Assembly: GCA_030523425.1 (NCBI GenBank)
Contig: JAUNIP010000002.1
Span: forward strand, 33,602 to 97,601
Direction of reading: 5' to 3'
Source of the DNA: Coriobacteriia bacterium
GTDB lineage: Bacteria > Actinomycetota > Coriobacteriia > Coriobacteriales > Eggerthellaceae
DNA length: 64,000 nucleotides
Shown here: in pieces, positions 7,960-16,814 of the stretch
How positions within the stretch are numbered: position 1 is the first letter of the stretch
Layout: each line of letters opens with the position of its first letter
Made by a program: the position numbers and the translations under genes
The notes under the pieces: generated by a model
Told to the model about the DNA's origin: nothing
The model's database searches: none
What the model saw: only the letters and a program-made list of their open reading frames with translations

Positions 7960-9267
7960 ATGCAAACGGTAGCTCTGTGCGCTGACGAGATCAGCATTTC
8001 CCATCCACGGGTGTTGGGCTTGGCGGGAGAAAACCTTGCCGCCCAGCCTTGGCTGGCAACGTTTTCCCAGGCTGACCAGGCGCGAAAAGCGCTGGCAACC
8101 AATGCGAACATCGAAGAGGTGTGGGTGGCTTCTAGCGACCAAATGGACGCCATCAACTTGGCTGCCGCCCTGAAGCAGGACAGGCCAACGCGCAAGGTGA
8201 TGCTGGTGGCCCACGATGCCAGCGGGTCGCTGCAAAGCAGGGCCGTGCATGCGGGGCTTGATTCGGTACTGTGCGAAAAGGACTTTCTGCAGCGGTATGT
8301 TAGGCGCAAGGAAGCTGCCACGGTGGGTGCCGCGCTGGGCGCTTCGCCCGCAGTAAGCCCTGTCACGGGTGCGGCGGACGCTGCTGCTTCCGGGGCGAAC
8401 AGTTCCGCTGCGTGGGTTATGCCGCAGGGAGTCAACCAGACGCAGCTTGCGGCGCCTGATGTGCAAGCAGCCACGGTGGTTTCAGGAAACCAAGGGTTTT
8501 TGCTGCCGGTGGTTTCAGGCAGCGGGGGCGCTGGCAAAAGCACCATTTCATGCTTGCTGGCCTTGCTTGCCCAGCAAGGGGGCTTGAACACGGTGCTGCT
8601 AGACCTAGACCTGCAGTTCGGCGATTGCCGCGAATTGCTTGCCTACACCGAAGCGGTGCGCATAGACCAGCTTGTTGAGGCTCCCGAACGGGTGCAGCAG
8701 GCCCGGCCCGAAGCGGGCAGGGTGGCCCTGATTGCGCCCCCAGAGCACCTGGAGAAAGCGGAGCTGCTAAGCGCCCATCTGCCAGACGTGCTGAACCTGC
8801 TGCGGTCTTCGTTTGACTTGGTGGTGGTTAACACGGGAAGCTTTTGGACCGACGCCCAGGTGACGCTGCTTGAACGCTGCAGCAGGGCGCTGTTTCTTGT
8901 GGACCAGCGGCCGTCTTCCTTGCGCGGATGCTTGAAGGCGCTGGATTTGTGCACGCGGTGCGGCATTGCTGCCAGCCCGTTTGTGTTCGCCGTCAACCGC
9001 TGCTCGAAGCAGGCGTTGTATTCGTCTATCGATATTTCGTGCGCGCTGCATGGGGCGCAGGTGGTGGAAATTCGCGATGGCGGCCGCGACGTGGAAGACT
9101 TGATGGCGGCTTCTCAGCCGGAAGACATTATTTCTTCGCACAACGCGGTGGTGGACAGCCTGGTGCGCGTGCTGGGGCAATTGGTGCCGGCGGCAAAGGA
9201 AGCGGGCATAGGGCAGGAAGCCGACGGGTCTAAGCAGGGGCTGTTTTCTTCCTTGAGGCGTAAGTAG
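7960..9267 (+). CDS. tadZ: Tad pilus ATPase TadZ/CpaE (ParA/MinD-like)
   Basis: 435 aa. Residues 1-130 look like the atypical receiver-like domain of CpaE/TadZ. A Walker-type P-loop GSGGAGKST sits near residues 187-196, followed by LDLDLQFGDC, typical of MinD-like localisers that place the pilus machine. The lysine that starts the deviant Walker A motif (KGG) is a serine here. ATG 7960 is chosen because AAAGGAG stands before it; the frame extends further upstream without support. Six bases separate it from tadA. Confidence 0.88.
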   Translation: MQTVALCADEISISHPRVLGLAGENLAAQPWLATFSQADQARKALATNANIEEVWVASSDQMDAINLAAALKQDRPTRKVMLVAHDASGSLQSRAVHAGLDSVLCEKDFLQRYVRRKEAATVGAALGASPAVSPVTGAADAAASGANSSAAWVMPQGVNQTQLAAPDVQAATVVSGNQGFLLPVVSGSGGAGKSTISCLLALLAQQGGLNTVLLDLDLQFGDCRELLAYTEAVRIDQLVEAPERVQQARPEAGRVALIAPPEHLEKAELLSAHLPDVLNLLRSSFDLVVVNTGSFWTDAQVTLLERCSRALFLVDQRPSSLRGCLKALDLCTRCGIAASPFVFAVNRCSKQALYSSIDISCALHGAQVVEIRDGGRDVEDLMAASQPEDIISSHNAVVDSLVRVLGQLVPAAKEAGIGQEADGSKQGLFSSLRRK

Positions 9268-9273
9268 GCTGCT

Positions 9274-10596
9274 ATGTCATTATTGGAGCGAGTAGAAAGA
9301 ACGCAGGGATTAGCGACGCGCGAAGCGGTGCCAGCCCGCAGCAATGTTGAGCGGCTTAAGCAGCAAGTGCAGCAGCAGGTTTCCGCCGACGACATTGCCC
9401 GCTACATGGCGGTCAGCCCTTCGCGGGCGCGCAACGAAGTGCGGCGGGCGTGCCGGCACGCCTTTGAGCAGGACGAATGGCTGGGCGTGGGCGAAAGCAT
9501 GCGGGCTGAACTAGTGAACCAAGTGCTTGACAGCGTGTTTGGCTTCGGCCCTTTGGAGGACCTGCTGGCGGATTCCAGCGTCACGGAAGTGATGGTGAAC
9601 GGCCCTTATTCGGTGTTCTTCGAACGCAACGGCAAGCTGTATCCCAGCAACAAGCGCTTCGAAAACGATGCGCAGCTGCGGGCGCTCATCGATCGCATAT
9701 TGGGGCCGCTGGGGCGCCGCGTGGACGAATCTTCGCCCTTGGTGAACGCGCGCTTGGACGAAGGGCATCGCGTGAACATAGTCATCCCGCCGCTTTCGCT
9801 TGACGGACCGGTGGTGACCATCCGCAAGTTCACCGATCGCGTGTTGCGCTTGGACGACCTGATGCTCATGGGGTCGTTTGACGCCCCCATGAGGCAGTTT
9901 TTGGTGTGGTTGGTGCGCCTGCGGAAGAACGTGGCGGTATCCGGGGGCACAGGCAGTGGGAAAACCACGCTGTTAAATGCGCTTTCGTGCGAGATTTCCC
10001 CTGATGAGCGCATCATAACCATAGAAGACTCGGCGGAATTACGGTTTTTGGAGCACCCGCATGTGGTGCGCTTGGAAGCCCGGCCGCGCAACGCGGAAGG
10101 CCGCGGCGAAGTGACTATACGCGATTTGGTGACCAACGCCTTGCGCATGCGCCCCGACCGCATTGTGGTGGGCGAATGCCGCGGCGCGGAAGCCTTAGAC
10201 ATGCTGCAGGCCATGAACACGGGCCACGACGGCAGCCTTACCACGTGCCACGCGAACAACCCTGCCGAAGTGATCACGCGCCTGACCACCATGGTGCGCT
10301 ATGCGGCTGACCTGCCGGTAGACGTGGTGGAGGCCAACATTGCCAGCGCGTTAGACGTGGTGGTGCAAACGGCGCGCGGGGTGGATGGCCAACGCTACGT
10401 GTCCCACATTGCCGAAATTGGCTACGACGCTGCCACGCGCAGCTGCCAGGTTTCGTTGCTGTTTGAGTGGGACACGCGGGCGCGGGTGGGCCGGTGGCTG
10501 GCCCGGCCAGCGTGGCTTTCGGATGTGGTCGCCTTCGGGCTGGCAGGCGAAAGGGGGGTCCAGCAATGGTTGCAAGATACCTATTTGGCGCAGTAG
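9274..10596 (+). CDS. tadA: Tad secretion ATPase TadA/CpaF
   Basis: 440 aa, type II/IV secretion ATPase. Visible are the Walker A SGGTGSGKTTLLN (about residues 225-237), the Asp box ITIEDSAELRF, the Walker B region PDRIVVGECRGAEALDML and the His box GHDGSLTTCHAN. It powers pilus assembly at the cytoplasmic face of the membrane. The 3' end overlaps tadB by 31 bp, indicating a tight operon. Confidence 0.95.
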   Translation: MSLLERVERTQGLATREAVPARSNVERLKQQVQQQVSADDIARYMAVSPSRARNEVRRACRHAFEQDEWLGVGESMRAELVNQVLDSVFGFGPLEDLLADSSVTEVMVNGPYSVFFERNGKLYPSNKRFENDAQLRALIDRILGPLGRRVDESSPLVNARLDEGHRVNIVIPPLSLDGPVVTIRKFTDRVLRLDDLMLMGSFDAPMRQFLVWLVRLRKNVAVSGGTGSGKTTLLNALSCEISPDERIITIEDSAELRFLEHPHVVRLEARPRNAEGRGEVTIRDLVTNALRMRPDRIVVGECRGAEALDMLQAMNTGHDGSLTTCHANNPAEVITRLTTMVRYAADLPVDVVEANIASALDVVVQTARGVDGQRYVSHIAEIGYDAATRSCQVSLLFEWDTRARVGRWLARPAWLSDVVAFGLAGERGVQQWLQDTYLAQ

Positions 10597-11534
10597 CAGC
10601 GCTTTCGGCGTTCGTGCTGTGCTTGGTGGCCCTTCCCGCGGTGTTTGCGCAGGTGAAGCGGTGGCGTTTGCGCGAAGCCAGTGGCTTTGCCGCTGACGGC
10701 ATGCGTGCGAGCGACCGTGCGCTGAGCACCGGTATTCGCCCCTTGCACGGTGTTGCGGCGGCGCTGCTGAAGTTTGCGCCTGTCGCGGCTGAATGCGAAC
10801 TGGGAGTGGCATGGTGCGCTTCGCGGGGCGTTTTCGCTTCGCCGCAAGCGTTGTGCTCGCTGCTGGCGGGGGCCTGCCTGGTGGCCTTTGCAGTTGGTGG
10901 CGTTATTGGGTGGTCGCCGCTGGTGGGGCTGGTATGCGCGGTGTTGGTGGTGGTGTTGGCGGTAGTGCGCCTGCACAGCTGGAACGACGCGCGCAACGAC
11001 GCCGTGCGGGAAGCGGTACCCGAAGCGCTTCAATCCATGGAGGCCTGTTCGCAGTCGGGCTTTTCGCTGATGCAGCTGTTGCAGCAGGTGGCGGCAGAAA
11101 CGCCTTCGGGCCTGCGGGAGCTGTTTGAGCGAAGTGCCCATATTTTGCAGGCAGGGGGAACGTCCACTCAGGCGCTGGATAGCCTGCGTGCGGGGTCGAA
11201 TGTTCCGGAATTGGCGTTTGTGGCTGTGGCGTTAGACGTGCAGCATCAAACGGGCGGCAGCATGCGCCAGGTGCTAGAAGCTGCCCGCGACATGGTGGAA
11301 AGCGAACTGGAGCTGCGACGCAGCCTGAAGGTGCAAACGGCCCAAGCGCGTCTTTCGGCGCGGGTGGTAACGGTGATGCCCTTCGTGATGATTGCCCTGC
11401 TTTCGCTTCTGAGCAAAGACTTCTTGGCTCCGTTCTTCCAGAGTTTCGCAGGCGTGGTCACGCTGGTGGTGGCGCTTGCCATGCAGGTTGCAGGGGTGCT
11501 GTTGGTGCGCAAGATGTTGAAGGTGGGTGATTGA
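10566..11534 (+). CDS. tadB: Tad pilus inner-membrane platform protein TadB
   Basis: 322 aa with an N-terminal helix, a helical pair near residues 95-135, and two C-terminal helices. The cytoplasmic part contains the type II secretion F domain (EALQSMEACSQSGFSLMQLL and later TGGSMRQVLE). It forms the membrane platform with TadC. ATG 10566 is chosen because GGGGGG lies eight bases upstream and the protein then starts with a hydrophobic helix. The gene overlaps the end of tadA. Confidence 0.88.
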   Translation: MVARYLFGAVAALSAFVLCLVALPAVFAQVKRWRLREASGFAADGMRASDRALSTGIRPLHGVAAALLKFAPVAAECELGVAWCASRGVFASPQALCSLLAGACLVAFAVGGVIGWSPLVGLVCAVLVVVLAVVRLHSWNDARNDAVREAVPEALQSMEACSQSGFSLMQLLQQVAAETPSGLRELFERSAHILQAGGTSTQALDSLRAGSNVPELAFVAVALDVQHQTGGSMRQVLEAARDMVESELELRRSLKVQTAQARLSARVVTVMPFVMIALLSLLSKDFLAPFFQSFAGVVTLVVALAMQVAGVLLVRKMLKVGD

Positions 11535-11535
11535 C

Positions 11536-12480
11536 ATGACAGGTGGCGTTGCGTTGATGCTTCAGTGCGCGGCGGGGCTTTCCGCGGCGTGTGCTTCCAT
11601 TACTGCGTCCCAGGGGCTGTTGATCAGGCGCCAAAGGAAGATGTTGCAGCAACAAGCACACGGCTTGGCGGGGGAGCGCGCGGCCGCGGAGACCTTTTCG
11701 GTGGAGGGCGTGCATGCGCACGTGCTGCGCTACCTGGCGCTGCTGTCCAGGAAGATGAGCTTAGGGCTGGCTTCGCCTACGGGCATGTGGGTGCGCGGCT
11801 TTGGCGAATCGTGGTTTCGCACGCGGTGCGCCCAGGCGGGGCTGCACAAGGTGGTCAGCCCCGAAGCGTTTTGCGAAGGGCGCCTGCGCCTGGGGTTGGC
11901 GGGCGCCGCGGCCGGCGCGCTGCTAGGGGCGGTGTTTTCCACACCTTTGATGATTGCGGGCGGCTTGGGTGGTTTGCTGGTGGGCTTTCGCCTGCCGCGC
12001 GGGGCGGTTGTTGCCCAGTGCAAGGCGCGCGTGCACGAACTGGAAACCGAGCTGCCGGAATTGCTGGAGGTGACGGCGCTGGGGCTGCGCAGCGGCTTGT
12101 CGTTCGACCGGAGCTTCGCTTTGTATGCCCAGCACTTTCCCACAGCGTTTGGCAAGGCGTGCGCTGCGGCGCAAACGCAGTGGAACCTGGGTTTGAAAAC
12201 GCGCGAGCAAGCGCTGCGCGAATTGGCGGATGGGTATGAGTATTCGCAGTTCAGGCGCGTGATAGAAACCATTATCCGGGCGCTTCGCTTCGGATCGTCG
12301 CTTTCGGTTGAATTGGAGCAGGCGGCGGCAGAAACCAGAGCAGTGCGCAGGACCCACCGGCAGGAACAGGCGGCAAAGGCCCCGGTGAAGATGATGATCC
12401 CCACCGGGACGCTTATTCTGCCCGCCATGTTGCTGCTGGTGTTAGGCCCAGTGCTGTTGGAAATGATGGGTGGTTTTTGA
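11536..12480 (+). CDS. tadC: Tad pilus inner-membrane platform protein TadC
   Basis: 314 aa with type II secretion F domain features: ELPELLEVTALGLRSGLSF, then EYSQFRRVIETIIRALRFG and KAPVKMMIPTGTLILPAML, a conserved TadC-like C-terminus. Hydrophobic segments are near residues 1-25, 125-155 and at the end. It begins one base after the tadB stop. It partners TadB as the platform of the pilus machine. Confidence 0.88.
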   Translation: MTGGVALMLQCAAGLSAACASITASQGLLIRRQRKMLQQQAHGLAGERAAAETFSVEGVHAHVLRYLALLSRKMSLGLASPTGMWVRGFGESWFRTRCAQAGLHKVVSPEAFCEGRLRLGLAGAAAGALLGAVFSTPLMIAGGLGGLLVGFRLPRGAVVAQCKARVHELETELPELLEVTALGLRSGLSFDRSFALYAQHFPTAFGKACAAAQTQWNLGLKTREQALRELADGYEYSQFRRVIETIIRALRFGSSLSVELEQAAAETRAVRRTHRQEQAAKAPVKMMIPTGTLILPAMLLLVLGPVLLEMMGGF

Positions 12481-12501
12481 TGAATGAAAGGACGGGGAGC
12501 T

Positions 12502-12714
12502 ATGGAACGCATGAGCAAAGCAATTACAAACGGATGGGTGCGCGCGCAGGTGGGGCTGCGCCGTATGGCGCGCGATGTGAGAGGCCAAGGGACCACCGAG
12601 TACGCCATTCTGGTTGGCGTTTTAGTGGTTATCGCCATCATTGCCATAACCGTGTTCAGGCCCAAGCTGGAAGAGCTGTGGAACGCCATAGCGGATGGTA
12701 TCAATTCTTTGTAG
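12502..12714 (+). CDS. flp: Flp-type major pilin
   Basis: 70 aa small pilin. The class III signal is clear: after G come QGTTEY, with the required Glu at +5 and Tyr at +6, then the hydrophobic stalk AILVGVLVVIAIIAITVF. The expected prepilin peptidase cuts between that G and Q. ATG 12502 follows GGGGAGCT; an ATG at 12484 is weaker. It follows tadC closely and overlaps the next gene by 37 bp in another frame. Confidence 0.88.
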   Translation: MERMSKAITNGWVRAQVGLRRMARDVRGQGTTEYAILVGVLVVIAIIAITVFRPKLEELWNAIADGINSL

Positions 12715-12905
12715 CGAACACGGCTGGGCAGTCCACGGTGGAATTCGCCGTGGTGACGGCTGCCTTGATGGTGGTGGTGTTGGGCTTGGGGGCATTTTGG
12801 CACCTGTTTGGCGACGGCGTGGTGGTGCAGCACGCGGTGCAAGCGGCTGCGTACCACATCCAAGGCGGCGCCGCAGGCGTGTTGGCGGACGTGTTCGCCG
12901 CATAA
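12678..12905 (+). CDS. Small TadE-like / pseudopilin protein
   Basis: About 75 aa. It contains GQSTVEFAVVTAALMVVVLG, again a prepilin signal with Glu at +5 and a hydrophobic stalk, followed by a short globular part. No ATG exists in a suitable place. GTG 12678, inside the flp gene, is the best start because GGAAG precedes it. The protein is therefore encoded by a 37-bp out-of-frame overlap. Likely a minor pilin; the start is uncertain. Confidence 0.7.
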   Translation: MERHSGWYQFFVANTAGQSTVEFAVVTAALMVVVLGLGAFWHLFGDGVVVQHAVQAAAYHIQGGAAGVLADVFAA

Positions 12906-12920
12906 GGGAAGGAGGACGTC

Positions 12921-13421
12921 GTGGTAGGCGTGCTACGCAGCATAAAAGGACAATCCACCGTTGAAGCGGCGTTTCTTATCCCGGTGTTGCTGGGAGGAAT
13001 CCTGCTGCTGGTGCAGCCGGGGATTGTGCTGTACGACCGCATGATTATGGAATCTGCGGCGGCTTCTGCGTGCAGGTTGATGACCACGCTGCCAGAAGGC
13101 GACCCGGCGGGTCAATGCAAGACGTTCGTGCTGCGCCGTCTTTCGGCGGTGCCGCAGCAGGATTGCTTCCACGTGCACGGCGGCGGCTGTTCGTGGGAAA
13201 TAGAAACCCAAGGGGGCGAAACCAGCGAAACGGTGACGGTGACCATCCGCAACCGCGTGAAGCCCCTGCCGCTGCTTTCGTGGGGGTCAGCCCTGATGGG
13301 CGCGCAAAACGGCGACGGCACGTGGACCATAGAGGTGTCCCGGACCGAAAAAACCCAGCCCGATTGGGCCTTGGCTTCAGCAGATGGCGGGCCCTCTACC
13401 TGGATTGGGGCGTTTTTGTGA
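12921..13421 (+). CDS. TadE-like minor pilin
   Basis: 166 aa. The N-terminus has KGQSTVEAAFLIPVLLGG, a TadE signature with prepilin-like cleavage after G and Glu at +5, then one membrane stalk and an extracytoplasmic domain with several cysteines. The GTG start at 12921 is preceded by GGAAGGAGG, a strong ribosome site. The TGA stop shares a base with the ATG of the next gene. Confidence 0.85.
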   Translation: MVGVLRSIKGQSTVEAAFLIPVLLGGILLLVQPGIVLYDRMIMESAAASACRLMTTLPEGDPAGQCKTFVLRRLSAVPQQDCFHVHGGGCSWEIETQGGETSETVTVTIRNRVKPLPLLSWGSALMGAQNGDGTWTIEVSRTEKTQPDWALASADGGPSTWIGAFL

Positions 13422-15532
13422 TGAAGCTGTACGAAAAAGACGGGGGCTATTCTACGTTTGGCATGGTGGTGGCGTTGCTGTTGACGCTTTCGCTGGTGTT
13501 CACCGGTGCCCAGGTGTACCGGGTTACGTCCGCTTCGGCCGCCATCCAGGACGTGGCCGACGCGGCGGCATTAGCGGCTGAAAACCAAGTGGCGGAGTTC
13601 ATGATTGCCGTACGGGTTTCTGACGCCGTGGTGCTTTCGCTGACGCTGACTTCCTTGACGGCCACCGGTTTGGGCGTTGCGGCCTTGTGTACCCCGGTCA
13701 CCGCGCCGCTTTCCGAAGCGTTGCTTTCGGCGGGAAAAACCGTTATGAATGCGCGTAACAGCTTCGCCACGAAGGCGGCCGATGCGCTGAACTCCTACCA
13801 AAAGATCCTGCCGTTTTTGGCCAGTGCGAACGCATCCCGCGTGGCGCGCTCCAACGAAAGCGGCACCGCGGGAAGCTCCTACACCACGTTGGCGCTACTG
13901 CTGCCGGGTTCGGGGGAAGACATTTCCGTAGGCACCGAGCAGCAGGCTGAACAGGTGCAACAGGAAGCCGACCAGCAAGCAGACGACATTCGCGATGCCG
14001 CTAACCGCGCCGAGGAGGCCGCCAAGAAGGCCAATGCGGCGAAGCTGAATGCGTACAATCACGATTGCGGGCTGAATCCCGGCTACTGCATGTACCAGCG
14101 TGCGGAAACGCTGGCGGGCATGGGCGGTTCGCGCAACCCCTTCTTCAGCAGCGTGGACAACTGGTCGTTTGTCTATGCGTTGGACCGGGCGAAGGCCTAT
14201 TATTCGGCACGCTTGGCGGGGGAAGGGCCGGATTCTTCAACGGTTGCGGACGGCGTGCGGTCGGCCTTGCGTCGCGACTTCTACGAGTATGCGGTGGACC
14301 AGATGCGCGGGGGATACGTGCATGAAACGGCAGACACGTTCAGCGCCTATTTCCCCACGCTGCCGCGCAATACGTCCGAAATGCGCGAAACGTACTTGTA
14401 CACGCAGGTGAACTATCCGGTAACGGTGGACGGCGCGGGCGTTCCCACCATGCACGCCTGGCAAGGGTGCCCTTCTGCCGCCGGCACGCAGTGGTGGGGA
14501 AGCATAGAAGACATGGAATCGGGAGGGTATGACACCTGTCCCGACTGCGAATTCAGTGCCGCCAGCATGGGGCGCGTGGCTTCCGCGTCCACAAGCATCT
14601 CCAACGGTTTTGAATACCACTACGTGATAGTGGCCCAAGAAGCAGAAAACTACCAGGCCGCCAAGGAAGAGATGCAGCCTGCGGCGCAGGAAGTGAAGGA
14701 CAAAGCCCAGTCGCTGTTCGACAAGGTGATGGAAGCCTTGAAGGAAGCCGCGAACAAACGCATCAAGGCCACGCCTCCGGGAAGTGACGGCGCCATTGTT
14801 TTGGTGGCGGACCGCGGCGCGTCCGATGCGGGCGCAGGCTTCGAAACCAGTTTCGTGAGCGGGTCGTCCACCTTGGGAACGCGCGCGGCGGTTTCTGCCT
14901 CAACGCTTTTGGCGGACGACTCGGAAGAAACCAAGACGGTGCTGAACGGGCTGTTAGACAACGTGCGCGACCAAGGCGGCATCCTTACCGGCGCGTTGGG
15001 GCTGGTGCTGGATTGCTGGTCGGCGCTGCTGAAGGTGTACACCGGCGGGCAAGACGCCATTACCGATGCCATCGAAAGCGCCGTGAGCACCATACCCTTC
15101 GCCAGCGAAAGCGGGCTGGGGAAGTGGGCGTCCAAGCAGTTCAAAAACGCCGTGAAATCGTTGGGTTTGCAACCAGCGAAGCTGGAATCGCTGCGTCCGG
15201 TGCTGGTGAATTCCGGATATGTGGCCGGCGAATGCGACGAAGCGGTAAGCGTAGGCTTTCTGGCGGCGAAGCAGGCCGCCTTGTCCACCGGGGAAGAAGG
15301 CGGCGTGTTCGGCGCCGTGCTGGGATACGTGAAGTATGCCGCGTTGGGCAAGCTGAACGACAAGTTCGAAATTGCCACCATCAAGCCCTTAGGCGAAAAC
15401 GGGCCGTCCATTCCCCTGACCATAACGCTTCCGGCTGCCGCGCAGGATGCTGCGGGCAACCTGATAGACCAAGCCATTGCCCAGCTGCGCGCAGCAACGG
15501 TGGGGCAAGCGCAGGTGGGCACATGGAACTAG
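13421..15532 (+). CDS. Large TadG-like pilus-associated protein
   Basis: 703 aa. One N-terminal helix (GMVVALLLTLSLVFTGAQV) is followed by ASAAIQDVADAAALAAEN, which matches the putative Flp pilus-assembly TadG/TadE-like N-terminal domain. Residues about 180-210 are Gln/Glu/Ala-rich and probably coiled coil. A Cys-containing globular part (CGLNPGYCMYQR, then a CPDC motif) comes next, then another helical stretch near residues 430-455. The start ATG overlaps the preceding stop. The family is seen in pilus loci; the exact function is unknown. Confidence 0.75.
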   Translation: MKLYEKDGGYSTFGMVVALLLTLSLVFTGAQVYRVTSASAAIQDVADAAALAAENQVAEFMIAVRVSDAVVLSLTLTSLTATGLGVAALCTPVTAPLSEALLSAGKTVMNARNSFATKAADALNSYQKILPFLASANASRVARSNESGTAGSSYTTLALLLPGSGEDISVGTEQQAEQVQQEADQQADDIRDAANRAEEAAKKANAAKLNAYNHDCGLNPGYCMYQRAETLAGMGGSRNPFFSSVDNWSFVYALDRAKAYYSARLAGEGPDSSTVADGVRSALRRDFYEYAVDQMRGGYVHETADTFSAYFPTLPRNTSEMRETYLYTQVNYPVTVDGAGVPTMHAWQGCPSAAGTQWWGSIEDMESGGYDTCPDCEFSAASMGRVASASTSISNGFEYHYVIVAQEAENYQAAKEEMQPAAQEVKDKAQSLFDKVMEALKEAANKRIKATPPGSDGAIVLVADRGASDAGAGFETSFVSGSSTLGTRAAVSASTLLADDSEETKTVLNGLLDNVRDQGGILTGALGLVLDCWSALLKVYTGGQDAITDAIESAVSTIPFASESGLGKWASKQFKNAVKSLGLQPAKLESLRPVLVNSGYVAGECDEAVSVGFLAAKQAALSTGEEGGVFGAVLGYVKYAALGKLNDKFEIATIKPLGENGPSIPLTITLPAAAQDAAGNLIDQAIAQLRAATVGQAQVGTWN

Positions 15533-15963
15533 GAAGAAAGGCGTGGTGGCGGCGCGGCCAAAGCACGGTCGAGTTCGCTGTGGTGTTTCCCTTGCTGATG
15601 GTGGTGGCCGTGGTGGGTGTGAACGCGCTGCTGTTCTTCGGCGAATGCGCGTCGTTTGACCGGGTGGCGCGCCAAACAGTGCGCACGGTGGCCGCTTCGC
15701 CGGCGTATGGGCAAAGCGTGGCTTCAAGCTGCAGCCAAGTGGAAAGCTTGTTGGCCGATGCTTACAACAAAGACTACCTGCAGGTAAGCGTGCAGGCCAG
15801 CGGTTCATGGGAAGGCTATGCCACCTTTGTGTGCACGCTCACGTTTTCGCCCACGCTGTTTGGGCTGGGTCTGAAGGACCAAGTGTTTGGCGTGCCGTTG
15901 CCCAAGCTGCATCACCAGGTGGAACTGACGGTGGACGTGTACAAACCAGGGGTGCTGCTATGA
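15523..15963 (+). CDS. TadE-family pilus protein
   Basis: 146 aa. RRGQSTVEFAVVFPLLMVV is the textbook TadE N-terminus with cleavage after G and Glu at +5. A membrane stalk and an extracytoplasmic domain with a few cysteines follow. The start overlaps the TadG-like gene by ten bases, and the stop overlaps the next start as ATGA, so the whole set is translationally coupled. Confidence 0.87.
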   Translation: MELGRKAWWRRGQSTVEFAVVFPLLMVVAVVGVNALLFFGECASFDRVARQTVRTVAASPAYGQSVASSCSQVESLLADAYNKDYLQVSVQASGSWEGYATFVCTLTFSPTLFGLGLKDQVFGVPLPKLHHQVELTVDVYKPGVLL

Positions 15964-16400
15964 GGCGTGCGCGGGCATGGACAAAGCGTTTGGTGGCGTC
16001 GGTATGCATAGTGGCCGCGCTGATGGTGGCCTTGCCGTTTTCGCAAGGGGTGTCCCACGCGGTGCAAACAGGCGCGGCGTGGCAGCAAGCTTTGGACCCG
16101 GAAGGGCAAGGCGAAGTTGATGCGGTCTTTCAGGAAGAGGTGTTGGATCTGCGTGAAGAGGCAGAGATGCGCGCAAGCGAAGACGGGCTGACGGTGGGGT
16201 TCACCTATGCGGGTGCGGCAGCGGAAGCCTTCGGCAGTGTGCGTGCGCGTCTGGAAGCAAAGGGGTGGAGCTGCACGATGAGCGGCTTGGACACCTGCGC
16301 CACCTTCACCAAGGAACAGGGCAGCTACCGGTGGCTGTTCGTAAGCTGCACAGCCATAGGCGGGGAAAGCAGCGTGGTGCTTCAATGCGCGAAAGACTAG
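15960..16400 (+). CDS. Pilus-locus secreted hypothetical protein
   Basis: 146 aa. A basic start (MRRARAWTKR) and hydrophobic core VASVCIVAALMVALPF form a signal peptide or anchor. The rest is a small domain with three to four cysteines (WSCTMSG, DTCATF, VSCTAIGG, LQCAKD) that may pair as disulfides outside the cell. I know no family. Its ATGA overlap with the TadE gene says it belongs to the Tad operon. Confidence 0.72.
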   Translation: MRRARAWTKRLVASVCIVAALMVALPFSQGVSHAVQTGAAWQQALDPEGQGEVDAVFQEEVLDLREEAEMRASEDGLTVGFTYAGAAAEAFGSVRARLEAKGWSCTMSGLDTCATFTKEQGSYRWLFVSCTAIGGESSVVLQCAKD

Positions 16401-16409
16401 GAGACAAGT

Positions 16410-16814
16410 ATGGACCAACAGCACAATGAAAACTGCCAGACCGTCGTGGAAGTACGCGTCGCGCAGCCCTTGCACATTGCTGCAACGCCGCAGGCCAGGG
16501 CCCGAGGCCTGTTCGACCCGCGCCACAAATGGGGAGTGGTGGCCCTGGTGCCCTGCCGCGACATCCACACTTTCGGCATGCGGTGCGCCCTAGACGTGGC
16601 CTTTGTGGACAGCATGGGCACCGTGTTACAGGTCATACGGGGGCTTCCCCCCTGAAGCCGCAGGAAGAACCGAAAAGCCTGCTTGGTGCTAGAACGCCCC
16701 AGCAGCGAAGACCCGTGGTGTTCCCCGGGCGATCAGTTGGTGGTGTCTTTCAGGCACGCACCCGAAGAAAACCGTTTGCAAGGCGAACGGCCAACAAGAA
16801 AGGAAGAACTATGA
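16410..16814 (+). pseudogene. DUF192 family protein gene interrupted by an in-frame TGA
   Basis: The 81 codons from ATG 16410 encode the first half of a DUF192 domain (RARGLFDPRHKWGVV, RDIHTFGMRCALDVAFVD, VLQVIRGLPP). A TGA stands at 16653-16655 where family members usually have Trp. The same frame then continues with KACLVLE and CSPGDQLVVSF, the second half of the domain, to a TGA at 16812 that overlaps the next gene's ATG as ATGA. The intact downstream half and coupling suggest a recent nonsense change or a sequencing error rather than a short gene. DUF192 function is unknown; the gene often sits by Tad loci. Confidence 0.75.

Noticed and set aside
13070..13420. Longer upstream start for the TadG-like protein
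   Set aside because: It overlaps the TadE-like gene in another frame and has no family similarity; the ATG at 13421 gives the expected signal segment.
16653..16655. Selenocysteine at the DUF192 TGA
   Set aside because: The family has Trp, not Cys, at this place, and no clear stem-loop was seen just after the codon.
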